The position numbers were made by a program, and so were the translations under genes. Of a stretch of DNA of 64,000 nt, positions 12,346-22,345 are shown in pieces. Source of the stretch: Atherix ibis (lineage: Eukaryota; Arthropoda; Insecta; Diptera; Athericidae); assembly GCA_958298945.1 (NCBI GenBank), contig OY282610.1:26374233-26438232 (forward strand), given 5' to 3'. Positions within the stretch are counted from its first letter, which is position 1; every line of letters starts with the position of its first letter. The notes beneath the pieces are model-generated. The model saw nothing but the letters and a program-made list of their open reading frames with translations. It was not told the origin of the DNA and ran no database searches.

Positions 12346-12719
12346 ATATTATTTATAAGTAATATTTTGTGTGAATAAATTATTGAGTTTGAAATTTCTC
12401 CGTCATAAAACGTTCTAATCGCTTAATAGAGCTTGTTGGCTGCCAATAGCACTTTTATCGATGACTTCGCATTGAAAGTCGTAATATGGAATGTGCGCGT
12501 ATTATTAGAGAGCGGGACAGATGCATAAGATGAATTGAACATGTAGGACATTTTCTAATTGACGTGGTGAAGTTAGTTTTAATCTGTGTACCTTTAATAG
12601 TTTTTGTTTTAATTTTATGTTATAATATTTATTATAAGACGGATATTTAAAAAAAAAATAGAAAAAAAAACCAAACAAACATTAGAAATAAGAGTGAACA
12701 ATAATAGAATCATTTATCG
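12346..12719 (+). other. upstream region / probable 5' UTR of Dcp2
   Basis: No coding sequence. A moderately GC-containing stretch at about 12410-12540 is followed by AT-rich sequence leading to the Dcp2 start codon. No clear TATA box or initiator could be assigned. Confidence 0.4.
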
Positions 12720-12998
12720 ATGGAGTCAACTGCAATCATATCTGGAGCAGCTGCTGTACCACAAACAAATGTGACAACAAAGCAGTCTCCCATTACGCAT
12801 ACCCTTCCGTCCGATATTCTTGACGATCTCGCTAGCAGATTCATAATAAATGTGCCTCGCCATGAACGAAACAATTTGATAAGGATTTGCTTTCAAATTG
12901 AATTGGCACATTGGTTTTATTTGGATTTCTATTCCGGTTTACGAGCAAAGAAAGTGTCGTCGTGCGGAATAAAACAATTTGCAACACATCTATTTCAG
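12720..12998 (+). CDS. Dcp2: Dcp2 exon 1 (N-terminal regulatory domain)
   Basis: Codes residues 1-93. The first ~26 residues are Ser/Thr/Ala-rich and unconserved, followed by the alpha-helical domain that contacts Dcp1 in known structures. The exon ends CAG|gtaaac in phase 0. The open frame runs past the donor to 13091, but the read-through loses Dcp2 similarity at exactly this point. Confidence 0.95.
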
Positions 12999-15900
12999 GT
13001 AAACATGTATACACATATACATATGCATAAGTGTAGAATAATATTGCGAGAGGGCGCGAAATATTCTTTCTATTTTTTTTTTCTCATTTAACGATTATTT
13101 TTAGGCGCATTTTTAATTGTGTTTCGGTTTTGTTTGTTTTTGTTATTGTTATTCCTTTAATGTTTTAGGGGGGGTTGACTGTTCCTCTAATCTGAGCTGT
13201 ATTATTCAAATTTTACGATGAAAGAAGAACAAAATAATATTTCAATTACCTTTTTGTTTTCTATTTTTCCTTTTAAATAATGATTTAATTTTTTTTTTTT
13301 TTTAATTGTAGCATATTCCATTTCTGCGAGTACATTTGCCTCGATTGGATAAAATATTGGAAAACTGGAAACAGTACAAAATGTGTGTGCCTACATTCGG
13401 AGCTATTCTAATGTCCGAAGATTTTGATCATGTGTTACTAGTTCAGTCGTATTGGGCCAGAAGCTCTTGGAGCTTTCCCAAAGGGAAAGTTAACGAGAAC
13501 GAAGATCCAGTTCATTGTGCATCAAGAGAAGTAAATAGAAATGTGATTTCTTGTTGTACTATAGTCATTTTATTTCGTTCAGTAAATCAATTTAAAATTT
13601 AGAAAAATAATGATGCTTTTTGTTGAATTGATGTTTATAACGACCAGATATTCAGATGGAAAATTTCTCTGTAGATAAAAACAAAAGCCTCCAATCACAA
13701 TTTATTGATATTATATTATTTTTCTTGTGATATTTTAGCATATTTGCTTAAAGTGTACATATCAAAACAAACATATATCCCATTAATTGACTATAAAAAG
13801 AAAAAGAGTAAGATCTAGATTTTTGCCACGATAGTTAACGTAATTACATCACATTCTAACTTTAGTTTTAAAAACAAAACCAATAATTGAATTATTGTTT
13901 TTTTTTTTTTTAATTTTAATATACCATGTAATGAAATCTTATTAAGATCCTTAAATCTAAACTGAAAACCAAAAAAAAATAAAATAAAAAAACTATATCA
14001 TTATTTAAATAATAAGAATTGAAATGTATTTTTAAATTTAAAGGTATATGAAGAGACAGGCTATGATATTAGTCAAATAATCCAGCCAGATGAATATATT
14101 GAGGCTGTAATACATGATCAATACACAAGACTTTATATTATACGTAATATACCATTGGATACATTGTTTGAACCCAAAACAAGAAAGGAGATAAAACAAT
14201 GCGATTGGTTTCCAATTGAATTACTTCCAATTAATAGAAGTGATACTAAATCCAAAATAGCATTAGGCATTAGTGCGAATTCATTTTTTATGATAATACC
14301 ATTTGTGAAGCCACTTAAAAAATGGGTACAAGAGAATCGGACGAGAGTTGGTGGTCAAAAATTACCAAATCAAAATAATTCGATAAAAGCAAATCATTTA
14401 AAACGATTTGAAGTAAATTCAAGAACTAGTAATGATTCCGTCAATTCTTCAATTGATGATAAGTTACCAATTTCTATATCAACATTTAATGATAATGGTA
14501 TTAAATATGAAAATGGTAATAGAAATAAAGAGAATTTTTTAAATAGTAGTAATGGAAATGAAAATCGTCAAAAAAATGAATTTGGACGACAGCGTCATAA
14601 ATCGTTGAGTGATATTGAAGGTATGAAAACTAATTTGAATGTTTGCAATTTAAAATTGTCAAAATCGAAAAGTGGTTGTACACGAACTGTTAATAATATG
14701 TCGACATATCCGAAAAATGGTGTAACCGATTTGTCTAATACACCTTTTGGTACTATGGCATTATTAGTTGGTCGAAATGGTAGTAAACATGTAAATACAC
14801 ATAAGGGTAGCCTATACGAAAATTGTCTTAATATGAATCTTTTTCGAAAGTATGGCAATTCGATAAATAAAAGCGTAGGTGCAGACATAATATATGGTAG
14901 TGAAAATGAACATACAGTTGCATCAAATGGATTTGGAAATACAACGAAACGTGAAGGATCGACGAACAGTAATCGAAATAATTTTAAACGGCAGACATCG
15001 TACAACGGTAGTGGTAGTAGTGGAAGCACTATTAAAAATAGTTCTGAAAATAGTATTTTTGTAAGTAGTTATAATAGCAATCTAAATTCACATAGGGAAT
15101 ATCCAATAACTAATTTTCAAAAAGGCTGCGATAATAAAAGTGGTAATCCAATCGTTACTAGCACTGATACAATCATGAAAAATGATATCAATGGTCGCAA
15201 TCGAGATCGAACTAAAATAAATTGTGGTAGTAACAACATCAATAATTATAATAACTATTTCGATAATAATAGAAGTAATGTCACTGATAATTATAGTATT
15301 AATGGTATCAATTGTAATAACACCAATACCAATAAAATGTGGAATAATAAATCCAATAGCTCTTTAAATAAGCCTAAGGAAATTTGTAGTGCTATGAAAA
15401 ATTCACCAATAGCATCAATATCAAAATCATTAATAGAAACAGCAAGTACAATTTCTACTACTGCAATTAGAGATGCCAATGTAAATTTTCATAAAGAAAA
15501 TGAACAAGAAAATAGTCGTACAGAAAATGAAACCATTTGTCAAAATATCAATAATAATACTAATAATAATAATAATAATGATAATAGCAGCTTTAATCAC
15601 AATATTATTAATAATAATAGCAATAGCAGTAATGATAATAATAACATTATTATTTTAAAGAAATCAGCCAAAAATGGTTTTATAAATGTAAAACAGCAAC
15701 AACAATTGACGGAACAAAACAATCACTATTCTATTACTTCGCAGCAACAAAATAATCCGCAACAAGATAATATTAATAAATATAATAGTATTAATGATAA
15801 AAATACTATCGTGACTAAAATAAGCTGTAGTAATAGTGTTTCTACAGATTCAAGCAATACGAATAGTAATAGTAAATATAGTATCGATATAAATAAATCC

Positions 15901-16050
15901 GATAATAATATTAAAAATAATCCGAATATTGAAAAGAATCAAATTGGTACAAATATTCAAAATTTCAATAAAATCTCTTTTAAGTGTCCTACATTCGACT
16001 CATGGAAAGATTTTACATTTAAAAATGATATAATTATTAATGTTTTCTAA
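12720..16050 (+). CDS. Dcp2: Dcp2, mRNA-decapping enzyme catalytic subunit (three exons)
   Basis: Dcp2 hydrolyses the m7G cap of mRNA, releasing m7GDP and committing the message to 5'-3' decay. It acts in the cytoplasm and P-bodies with Dcp1 and Edc proteins (known for the family). The model joins 12720-12998, 13312-13530 and 14044-16050, giving 834 residues. Visible: the N-terminal regulatory domain (about 28-93, with [15 protein letters not shown] and [13 protein letters not shown]), the Nudix domain (about 115-264) with the complete box G-x5-E-x7-RE-x2-EE-x-G at 151-172, and the Box B helix ending FVKPLKKWV. Residues from about 300 to 815 are asparagine-rich and low-complexity. The last residues (WKDFTF..DIIINVF) resemble the short C-terminal motif of some animal Dcp2 proteins. 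Both introns (313 and 513 bp) are GT-AG and phase 0. The start ATG lies ~27 codons before the conserved domain. Assignment is very secure; exon usage is inferred from sequence only. Confidence 0.97.
13312..13530 (+). CDS. Dcp2: Dcp2 exon 2 (first half of Nudix domain)
   Basis: Codes residues 94-166, from [15 protein letters not shown] to the RE of the Nudix box. It is preceded by a long poly(T) tract and the acceptor TTGTAG, and ends AGAGAA|gtaaat. GVPT-type and FPKGK-type Dcp2 motifs are present as CVPTFGAIL and [11 protein letters not shown]. The intron cuts the Nudix box between RE and VYEETG. Confidence 0.95.
14044..16050 (+). CDS. Dcp2: Dcp2 exon 3 (rest of Nudix, Box B, Asn-rich tail)
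   Basis: Codes residues 167-834 and the TAA stop. Starts VYEETGYDI after the acceptor [27 protein letters not shown] and [10 protein letters not shown] complete the catalytic core; the WFPIELLP region corresponds to WFSIEKLP in human DCP2. The remainder is disordered-type sequence very rich in AAT codons (long Asn runs around 15550-15660) with a Gln-rich patch at about 15690-15770. Antisense open frames at 14595-15029 and 15291-15479 are shadows of this composition. Confidence 0.95.
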   Translation, partial: VYEETGYDISQIIQPDEYIEAVIHDQYTRLYIIRNIPLDTLFEPKTRKEIKQCDWFPIELLPINRSDTKSKIALGISANSFFMIIPFVKPLKKWVQENRTRVGGQKLPNQNNSIKANHLKRFEVNSRTSNDSVNSSIDDKLPISISTFNDNGIKYENGNRNKENFLNSSNGNENRQKNEFGRQRHKSLSDIEGMKTNLNVCNLKLSKSKSGCTRTVNNMSTYPKNGVTDLSNTPFGTMALLVGRNGSKHVNTHKGSLYENCLNMNLFRKYGNSINKSVGADIIYGSENEHTVASNGFGNTTKREGSTNSNRNNFKRQTSYNGSGSSGSTIKNSSENSIFVSSYNSNLNSHREYPITNFQKGCDNKSGNPIVTSTDTIMKNDINGRNRDRTKINCGSNNINNYNNYFDNNRSNVTDNYSINGINCNNTNTNKMWNNKSNSSLNKPKEICSAMKNSPIASISKSLIETASTISTTAIRDANVNFHKENEQENSRTENETICQNINNNTNNNNNNDNSSFNHNIINNNSNSSNDNNNIIILKKSAKNGFINVKQQQQLTEQNNHYSITSQQQNNPQQDNINKYNSINDKNTIVTKISCSNSVSTDSSNTNSNSKYSIDINKSDNNIKNNPNIEKNQIGTNIQNFNKISFKCPTFDSWKDFTFKNDIIINVF

Positions 16051-16104
16051 ATTGTAACAATGATTCTCATTTTTAATTTTGATCTTTAATCATTTATTTA
16101 TTGT

Positions 16105-16110
16105 AATAAA
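16105..16110 (+). promoter_or_regulatory. polyadenylation signal for Dcp2
   Basis: The first AATAAA after the Dcp2 stop codon, 55 bases downstream, followed by an A-rich run. Many later AATAAA copies exist in this AT-rich region, so the site actually used is uncertain. Confidence 0.5.
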
Positions 16111-17524
16111 AAAAAAATTATATTTTCTATTATGTATTAAATATGCTATTTAATTTTTTTATTAATTTAGCAAATCTGGAAATTTTATTTAGGATTTTAA
16201 TAATTTTGGAATTAATTAAGAATCAAGAAAAAATATAAATTATAAAAATGTGCACACAAACAAATAGAAAAAGAAGATGTGTTTTGTTTTCTTTAATTGT
16301 TTATTAATTAAATAGCTCTGAATCTTATTGTAAACAGAATTTATTTTAATCTAATTGAATTCAGATTAATTTATATCAATATAGTATTCCTAAGTTGAGT
16401 AAAATAATTTGAGCAAAATGAAAACAAAATTGTTTTGAAAGAAAATTATGTCAAATAATATAAAAATAAATTATATACATAGTATTCTTACGCAGAATGT
16501 AATATGTAAGAATTTGAAATATAATTGATTCTGTTTAACAAAAAAAAATGAAAGAACACACAAAATAAAGAGCAGATATCTAAAATAAATATTGAACATT
16601 TAAATAATAATAAATAATGAAACATTTATTTGTGTGACTTTGTTCAAATAAATTAAAAAATTTCCATTATAATGTAATAAATAACGAACGCAAAAACTTG
16701 CAACATAAACGTAAAGAAACCGAATTGAAGAAACAGTAAAAAAATTTTATATACATATTATTTTGCCATATATAATATTGTAATAAAATTATGCGACTAA
16801 ATATTTAAAAAAATACATATTAAGTGAAAAAATGAAATTATATTGCATTTATAAAGAATAATTTATAAACAGAACAGCGAAAAATGTATCAACAACAATT
16901 AGAAAGAAATCAGCTAAATATTTTAAGTCTAGATTTCCGTGATTTTACTTTCGATTAATGTGAAGAGGATATTTATTTTTTCCAATTTGTAAATTTTAAA
17001 ATACACTCTAAAACTGTATATTTTTTAAAAAGTTTTATTGATATTTGTTTGTTTTCAAAAAATAAAGTCAAAAATTATATTTTGTAAAGAGAAAACAAAT
17101 ACGTTTGTTATTAATATTTTAGGCGAATTGATTTTACTCTTCGAATAAAAATTTAAATTGATTTAAATTAATGAATTTTTTCTTAATATTAATTAAAAGA
17201 CTTTAGTATAAACTTTTTTTGTGCCCGAAAAGGTTTTCTTAAAGTAAAATAATGAAAAGTATAAAATAAATTATAGATAAATGAAAATTAAATACAAAAT
17301 ATCATTTTGTGTGGCGACGATTGCGAATTGGTTTGTGACTAGTACGTAAACGTATTTGAGTTTGCATACGGCCTAGGACATTCTGTCGCCAAATGGCCTT
17401 AAGTATCGTCAATAATAATGTTACTTAAAATTACATAAGAAAAAAAAATAACAAAAAAAATGAGCAAATGAAAAACAAAAGAATTTTAAACAAAATTATA
17501 AGCAATAGTTAATAATAAATATTC
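16111..17524. other. AT-rich Dcp2 3' flank
   Basis: Very AT-rich with no recognised coding sequence or element. A GTCGCCAAATGGCCTTAAG motif at about 17385-17403 resembles part of the I-like LINE 3' end but is too short to call. Confidence 0.5.
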
Positions 17525-17587
17525 AAATTTATCGAGCTCGTTAAATTCAATATAGAAAATATTAAATTTAACGAGCTCGATAAATTT
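17525..17587. repeat. inverted repeat with ~23-bp arms
   Basis: The left arm at 17525-17547 contains TTTATCGAGCTCGTTAAATT. It is matched perfectly by the reverse complement at 17564-17587, with a ~16-bp AT-rich spacer. Each arm also carries the palindrome GAGCTC. Function unknown. Confidence 0.85.
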
Positions 17588-18235
17588 AAGTATTTATTTA
17601 TTAAAATAAGCGATGAAATTAAATTTGAAAATGAAGAGAAACAATAATTATAGCAATATAATATTTTTAACTCTTGTTATATTCCGCTTACTTAAGAATT
17701 TCGAACATTATTATGTAAACATCAATTAAGATTTATTACACAAGTTAAATGGAGAAACGAGAAGGGGAACACAGTAGAGAGAGAAAAAATGATGGAAGAA
17801 GATTTAATAAATAACTCCAAATTTTGTAAATATGAATTAATATGTATTATGAAGAAGTGATTCAGAGTAAGAGCAACAACACTAATAGCTATATCACTTC
17901 TACAACTGCCAATTCTATGAATCCTTCTATTACTCCCATTCGTAGTAGTACCCAAGTAACACCAGTTACGAAAATTAAGCTATTTAACGGCACTCTGACG
18001 GCACAAAGAACGAACAGTTTCTGAACCGTTTCTGAACCCATCTTGAACAAATTCGTAATTAGATGACGGAACATAGTGCCGTCAGAGTGCCGTCAGTTTC
18101 TGAACTCTTCATATAGTTAAATATTTTTAATTTTTTTTGTAATCAAATATATTTTATTAAAATTAAGAAATTAATAACAAAAAATTAAATAAAATAGCCT
18201 CTTCTAGCTATATAACCATATAAAAAACTTAAAAC
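17588..18235. other. intergenic stretch containing a 17-bp inverted repeat
   Basis: CGGCACTCTGACGGCAC at 17988-18004 is inverted perfectly at 18076-18092 with a 71-bp spacer. A 60-codon plus-strand frame at 17842-18024 (Ser/Thr/Asn-rich) has no recognised relatives and ends within the inverted repeat; it is not called as a gene. Confidence 0.5.
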
Positions 18236-18869
18236 CTATTTCATTTCTAAGAACTCGATGTCATCGAACAATTCCGTGTCCGAAGTAGTTGCACAATGTT
18301 GTTCTTTTTTTTTTGTTTTTTTTTTGGTTATATTGTCTTTTGTGGTATAAAAAAACCTCCTCAAAATTATATTAATATCATGTTCCCTAACGAAGGGAAA
18401 TTTATCCAATGCACAATCTATATTAAAAAATAGTTATTAGTTATGTTATCATAGATTTAAAAATAATTTAGATTATGCTTACTCTTAATTATTTTTGACA
18501 CATTCAGGTCCTTGAAGCCAATATTTGCCTGCCTCCCATCAAATGTAAATTTGGAGGCCAATTCTTCGGTAAACAATATTTTGCACGTTGCATATAAAAA
18601 CTTTTTCAATTCTGTTCCCGACTGCTTCATAAAAATATCTATCTGTTGATCAATATAGTACATACATTAAAATGATAACTTGTAATAATATCACAAATAT
18701 GATCATACCAATTCTATTTTCACGTCTTTATTTGCTTCTAAAAGCGATTCATCAAATAGTTTGAATTTATCAACTCGGCCTGTATCAGCTCGTGCTGCAG
18801 CTTTCTTCTGCTTCATCCGAACTTTGAAGATATTCAGTGGAATAATGTTGTATTTGTGCAGTGCTGGAG
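18236..18869 (-). CDS. DUF4806-like protein, C-terminal three exons (partial)
   Basis: On the minus strand, exons 18709-18869, 18483-18642 and 18236-18417 join in compatible phases with GT-AG introns of 66 and 65 bp. They give a continuous frame of about 173 residues to a TAG stop. The middle exon encodes FLYATCKILFTEELASKFTF and GFKDLNVSKII; the last begins NCALDKFPFVREHDINIILR. This order (LFT.ELA, F..DL....I, then a basic helix) matches the DUF4806 domain found in many uncharacterised insect proteins. Function is unknown. The C-terminus is Lys-rich with an acidic end. The 5' exon starts with a two-base partial codon, so at least one upstream exon is missing; 20699-20884 is a phase-compatible candidate. 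Intact splice sites and frame argue for a gene rather than a pseudogene, but TE origin cannot be excluded. Confidence 0.65.
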
Positions 18870-18870
18870 C

Positions 18871-18966
18871 TAATAAATATTATTAAAAGTAAAATGTCCA
18901 AAAGAGCGACTTCCCTATCGTACGCTCTTTTGGACACTTTACTTTTAATAATATTATTATTTATTA
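18871..18966. repeat. long hairpin next to a splice acceptor
   Basis: Arms at 18871-18908 and 18923-18966 pair over ~37 bp with one mismatch (A/G facing position in ...GTAAA.TGTCCAAAAGAGCG) and a small length difference in the AT-rich base. The loop is 14 nt. It lies in the presumed intron immediately upstream (minus strand) of the acceptor of the first DUF4806-like exon. It could be a fold-back element or a structured RNA; the sequence alone does not decide. Confidence 0.85.
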
Positions 18967-20698
18967 TATATTTTATAATAAATATTATTCTCATCTTTTC
19001 TCTTCGACACTCCTTATTTATTTTTTAATTTCACAATAATTACTGAAAAATGTAGTTTTTTTTTATTGTTATATTATTTTATTAACTTTTACTTAAACAA
19101 AACAACAAATAAACAAATATAAAATATGTCGTTAATTTGTATGTTCAAAAAAAAAAAAAATGAACTCAAAATAATAGAAAAATAAAAAATTACCATTAAT
19201 TTTATTTAAAAGAAAGAAATAATTTTTATTACAATTTGTGTATTTAGCTTAATAAACTTAAGTTTGCTACATAAATATTTATAGTATGTGAAAGAAAAAG
19301 GAAACAATAATTAATGGTAAAACAATCAAGAAAAATGTAATTGATAATGTTCACAAAGAATACAAAAATATAGAGCAAAAGAAAATCTACTATCTGCAAA
19401 AGAATTATGTAAATTTCGTAAAATTTGAGAAAACATAAAATTATGGAGGGATGGTAATAGATAGATCTATTTGAAATGATTTTCTATTTCTTCAGAAAAT
19501 TGATTAGCTTATCCGAATAAAATCGGTGTCATAAATAAGACAGTTGTAAATTTGAAATTCGAAAATTTCTTTCAAATAATTCACAGCAAACTTCAAAGTG
19601 GCTGAGTTGAAATTTACTGTGACTCGTTCAGAGATTGTATAAAAAATAAATACGAAAAATTGACTTAACTAAAAAATATTTCTGAACGATAAGTGATTTT
19701 CTGACAATAGAGGTCCATTGAAAACGATTATTCATCCAATGGTTTCAAAATTTTACAGAAATGGTAATTCTATTATAATTTGATCTGTAAAAGAATTCAT
19801 TTTGATGGACTTCACAATAATTTAGAAGTAACACAAAACTTTATCTTATCATATCATAAATGCTTATTAAACGTGTATTTTTGCAATCGGTGTGCAACAT
19901 AAACAACGCATTTTATTTATTTTAATCTAAACCTCAAATCAATGCAATGTGAGTGTTCACATTTTTATATTTTGATCATATTGTGTTCCATACCGTAAAT
20001 CAGCATAGCAGTTTTCTTATCAAGAAACTTATGCAAAACCCTCTCACGATCCCATTTAAAATAACTAAAAAAAATTCATAATATATATTAAATTTCATGT
20101 CTCAAAAAAAAAGATGCTGTACAAGAAACCAAGTTTAGGTATTATTATTTTTGTTTAGTTAATAACATATTTATTTACGAGTAATAGAAGGAAAAAAAAT
20201 AATAATTTTTTTAAACAGTGTTTATGATCGATAGATTATTTATTTAGAAAAAAATTCCTATTTCACAATCAGTAGCAAGCATTATTCGTACAATAAAATA
20301 TAAGCTAAACATTTGTCATTAATGAATTTTATTAGTTATTGTATTCATTTGTTAATTGTTTTTAAGAAAATTATGGAAAAAATTGCAAAATAAAAACAAA
20401 GAATTGCTCAATTAATTTTTACTATAGGTGTCATTTTAATATGCTGTTGCTTGAAAATAATTCCTCTTTGGATGTCATCATTTGAATATGTGCGACTGGT
20501 TGTACCCAGATGGCATGGTGTTAATCATACTAACAATGTGAATTTTTCTTGGGATATTTTCTAATATTGTTTTTTTTTTGAAGTATTGATTAGAGATAAG
20601 TTCTTAAATATTTTACTTATTTACAAATAAGCTTTCTTGTGGAGTTTCAGCAGGAGAAAGATGTCGTTTTTAATTTTCAATATGACTTATTTATTTAC
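18967..20698. other. AT-rich stretch, presumed intron
   Basis: No recognised coding sequence. If the exon at 20699-20884 belongs to the DUF4806-like gene, this is its intron (minus strand). Otherwise it is intergenic. Confidence 0.4.
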
Positions 20699-20884
20699 CA
20701 TTCATAAACATTCGAACATTTGCATTTGAATTCTTTTCATTTATTACAAAAGTAGATCTAGTACCCGCTAAAACGATATTAAATACGCTTAATAAAAGTT
20801 CTGAAATTTCAAATGATAGCGCAAGATAGGCTTTTTTGTCAAATTCAACAACGGTTCTTGATTTTCCGTCTGATTTCTGAATCT
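20699..20884 (-). CDS. possible internal exon, unknown protein
   Basis: On the minus strand an open stretch of 61 codons starts after a good acceptor (pyrimidine-rich TTTGTTTGTCTCTGTAG) and ends at AATG|gtaaat. It would donate one base, exactly what the 18709-18869 exon needs. The encoded peptide (including SDGKSRTVVEFDKKAYLAL) matches no family I recognise. The call rests on splice signals and frame only. Confidence 0.3.
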
Positions 20885-20989
20885 CTACAGAGACAAACAA
20901 ATAGAATATTTTAATCAGATAAGTACTAAAAATTAGACTTTGAGTCAGTGAAGTAACGTAAAGAGTGCACCGTTTTTTGGAACTCTTGT

Positions 20990-22345
20990 TAGAGTCCCAG
21001 TCTGGCTAGTACCTAAAACTGGGCAAATGTTCAGGCTTGATAAAGCATTAACCTTGGAAGAGCCCTAAGCGTCATAGGCTCCATATAAATTGCAACGCTT
21101 AATAGAGCCCCAGAATTGATAGTTCTCCAGACTGCATAGTGCGCTAGACTTGATAGAATTCCAAACCTAATAAATAGACCGAATTTACAGCTGCACAGGC
21201 TAAATAAAGCCCCAAGTTTGATACAACCTCAAACTGTATAAGCTTCGAAGGTTGATAAAATCCAAGAATTAATAAAGTCCCAAGCTTGACAGAGTTCCAG
21301 GCTTGATGGAGTTCCAGGTTTGCGAGAGCCCAAGGCTTGATAAGCCCAAGGCTTGATAAGCCCCAGGCTTGATAGAGCCTCAGGCTTGATAAAGCCTCAG
21401 GCTTGATAGAGCCTCAGGCTTGATAGAGCCTCAGGCTTGATAGAGCCTCAGGCTTGATAGAGCCTCAGGCTTGCTAGAGCCTTAGACTTGATAGAGCCTC
21501 AGGCTTAATAGAGCCTCAGGCTTAATAGAGCCTCAGGTTCAATAGAGCCTCAGGCTTCATAGAGCCTCAGGCTTGATAGAGCCTCAGGCTTGATAGAGCC
21601 TCAGGCTTGATAGAGCCTCAGGCTTGATAGAGCCTCAGGCTTGATAGAGCCTCAGGCTTGATAGAGCCTCAGGCTTGATAGAGCCTCAGGCTTGATAAAG
21701 CTTCAGGCTTGATAGAGCCTCAGGCTTGATAAACCCTCAGGCTTGATAGAGCCTCAGGCTTGATAAACCCTCAGGCTTGATAGAGCCTCAGGCTTGATAA
21801 AGCTTCAGGCTTGATAAACCCTCAGGCTTGATAGAGCCTCAGGCTTGATAAAGCTTCAGGCTTGATAAAGCTTCAGGCTTGATAGAGCCTCAGGCTTGAT
21901 AGAGCCTCAGGCTTGATAGAGCCTCAGGCTTAAGGGAGCCTCAGGCTTAATAGAGCCTCAGGCTTGATAAAGCCTCAGGCTTGATAGAGCCTCAGGCTTG
22001 ATAGAGCCTCAGGCTTGCTAGAGCCTCAGGCTTGATAGAGCCTCAGGCTTGATAGAGCCTCAGGCTTGATAGAGCCTCAGGCTTGATAGAGCCTCAGGCT
22101 TAAGGGAGCCTCAGGCTTAATAGAGCCTCAGGCTTGATAAAGCCTCAGGCTTGATAGAGCCTCAGGCTTGATAGAGCCTCAGGCTTGCTAGAGCCTCAGG
22201 CTTGATAAAGCCTCAGGCTTGATAAAGCCTCAGGCTTGATAAAGATTCAGGCTTAATAGAGCCTCAGGCTTGATAAAGCCTCAGGCTTAATAGAGTACAG
22301 CCTCAGGCTTGATAGAGCTTCAGGCTTGAGAGAGCGTCAGGTTTT
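20990..22345. repeat. 17-bp minisatellite (GCCTCAGGCTTGATAGA)n
   Basis: About 60 near-identical 17-bp units from roughly 21310 to 22345, preceded by ~300 bp of increasingly degenerate units. Variants (AAGCTTCAGG, AAACCCTCAGG, TTAAGGGAGCC) recur in order: the TTAAGGGAGCC variant appears at 21931 and 22101, exactly ten units apart, showing a 170-bp higher-order period. The unit contains GCCTCAGGC, which can form a 3-bp-stem hairpin. Non-coding in all frames. Confidence 0.97.

Noticed and set aside
14595..15029. 144-codon antisense frame inside Dcp2
   Set aside because: Mirror of the Asn-codon-rich sense strand; the sense frame is the conserved one.
17842..18024. 60-codon Ser/Thr/Asn-rich plus-strand frame
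   Set aside because: No homology, no splice or start support, and its end lies within an inverted repeat.
21310..22345. CRISPR-like regularly spaced repeats
   Set aside because: Units are contiguous 17-mers without unique spacers, in a eukaryotic context; a minisatellite.
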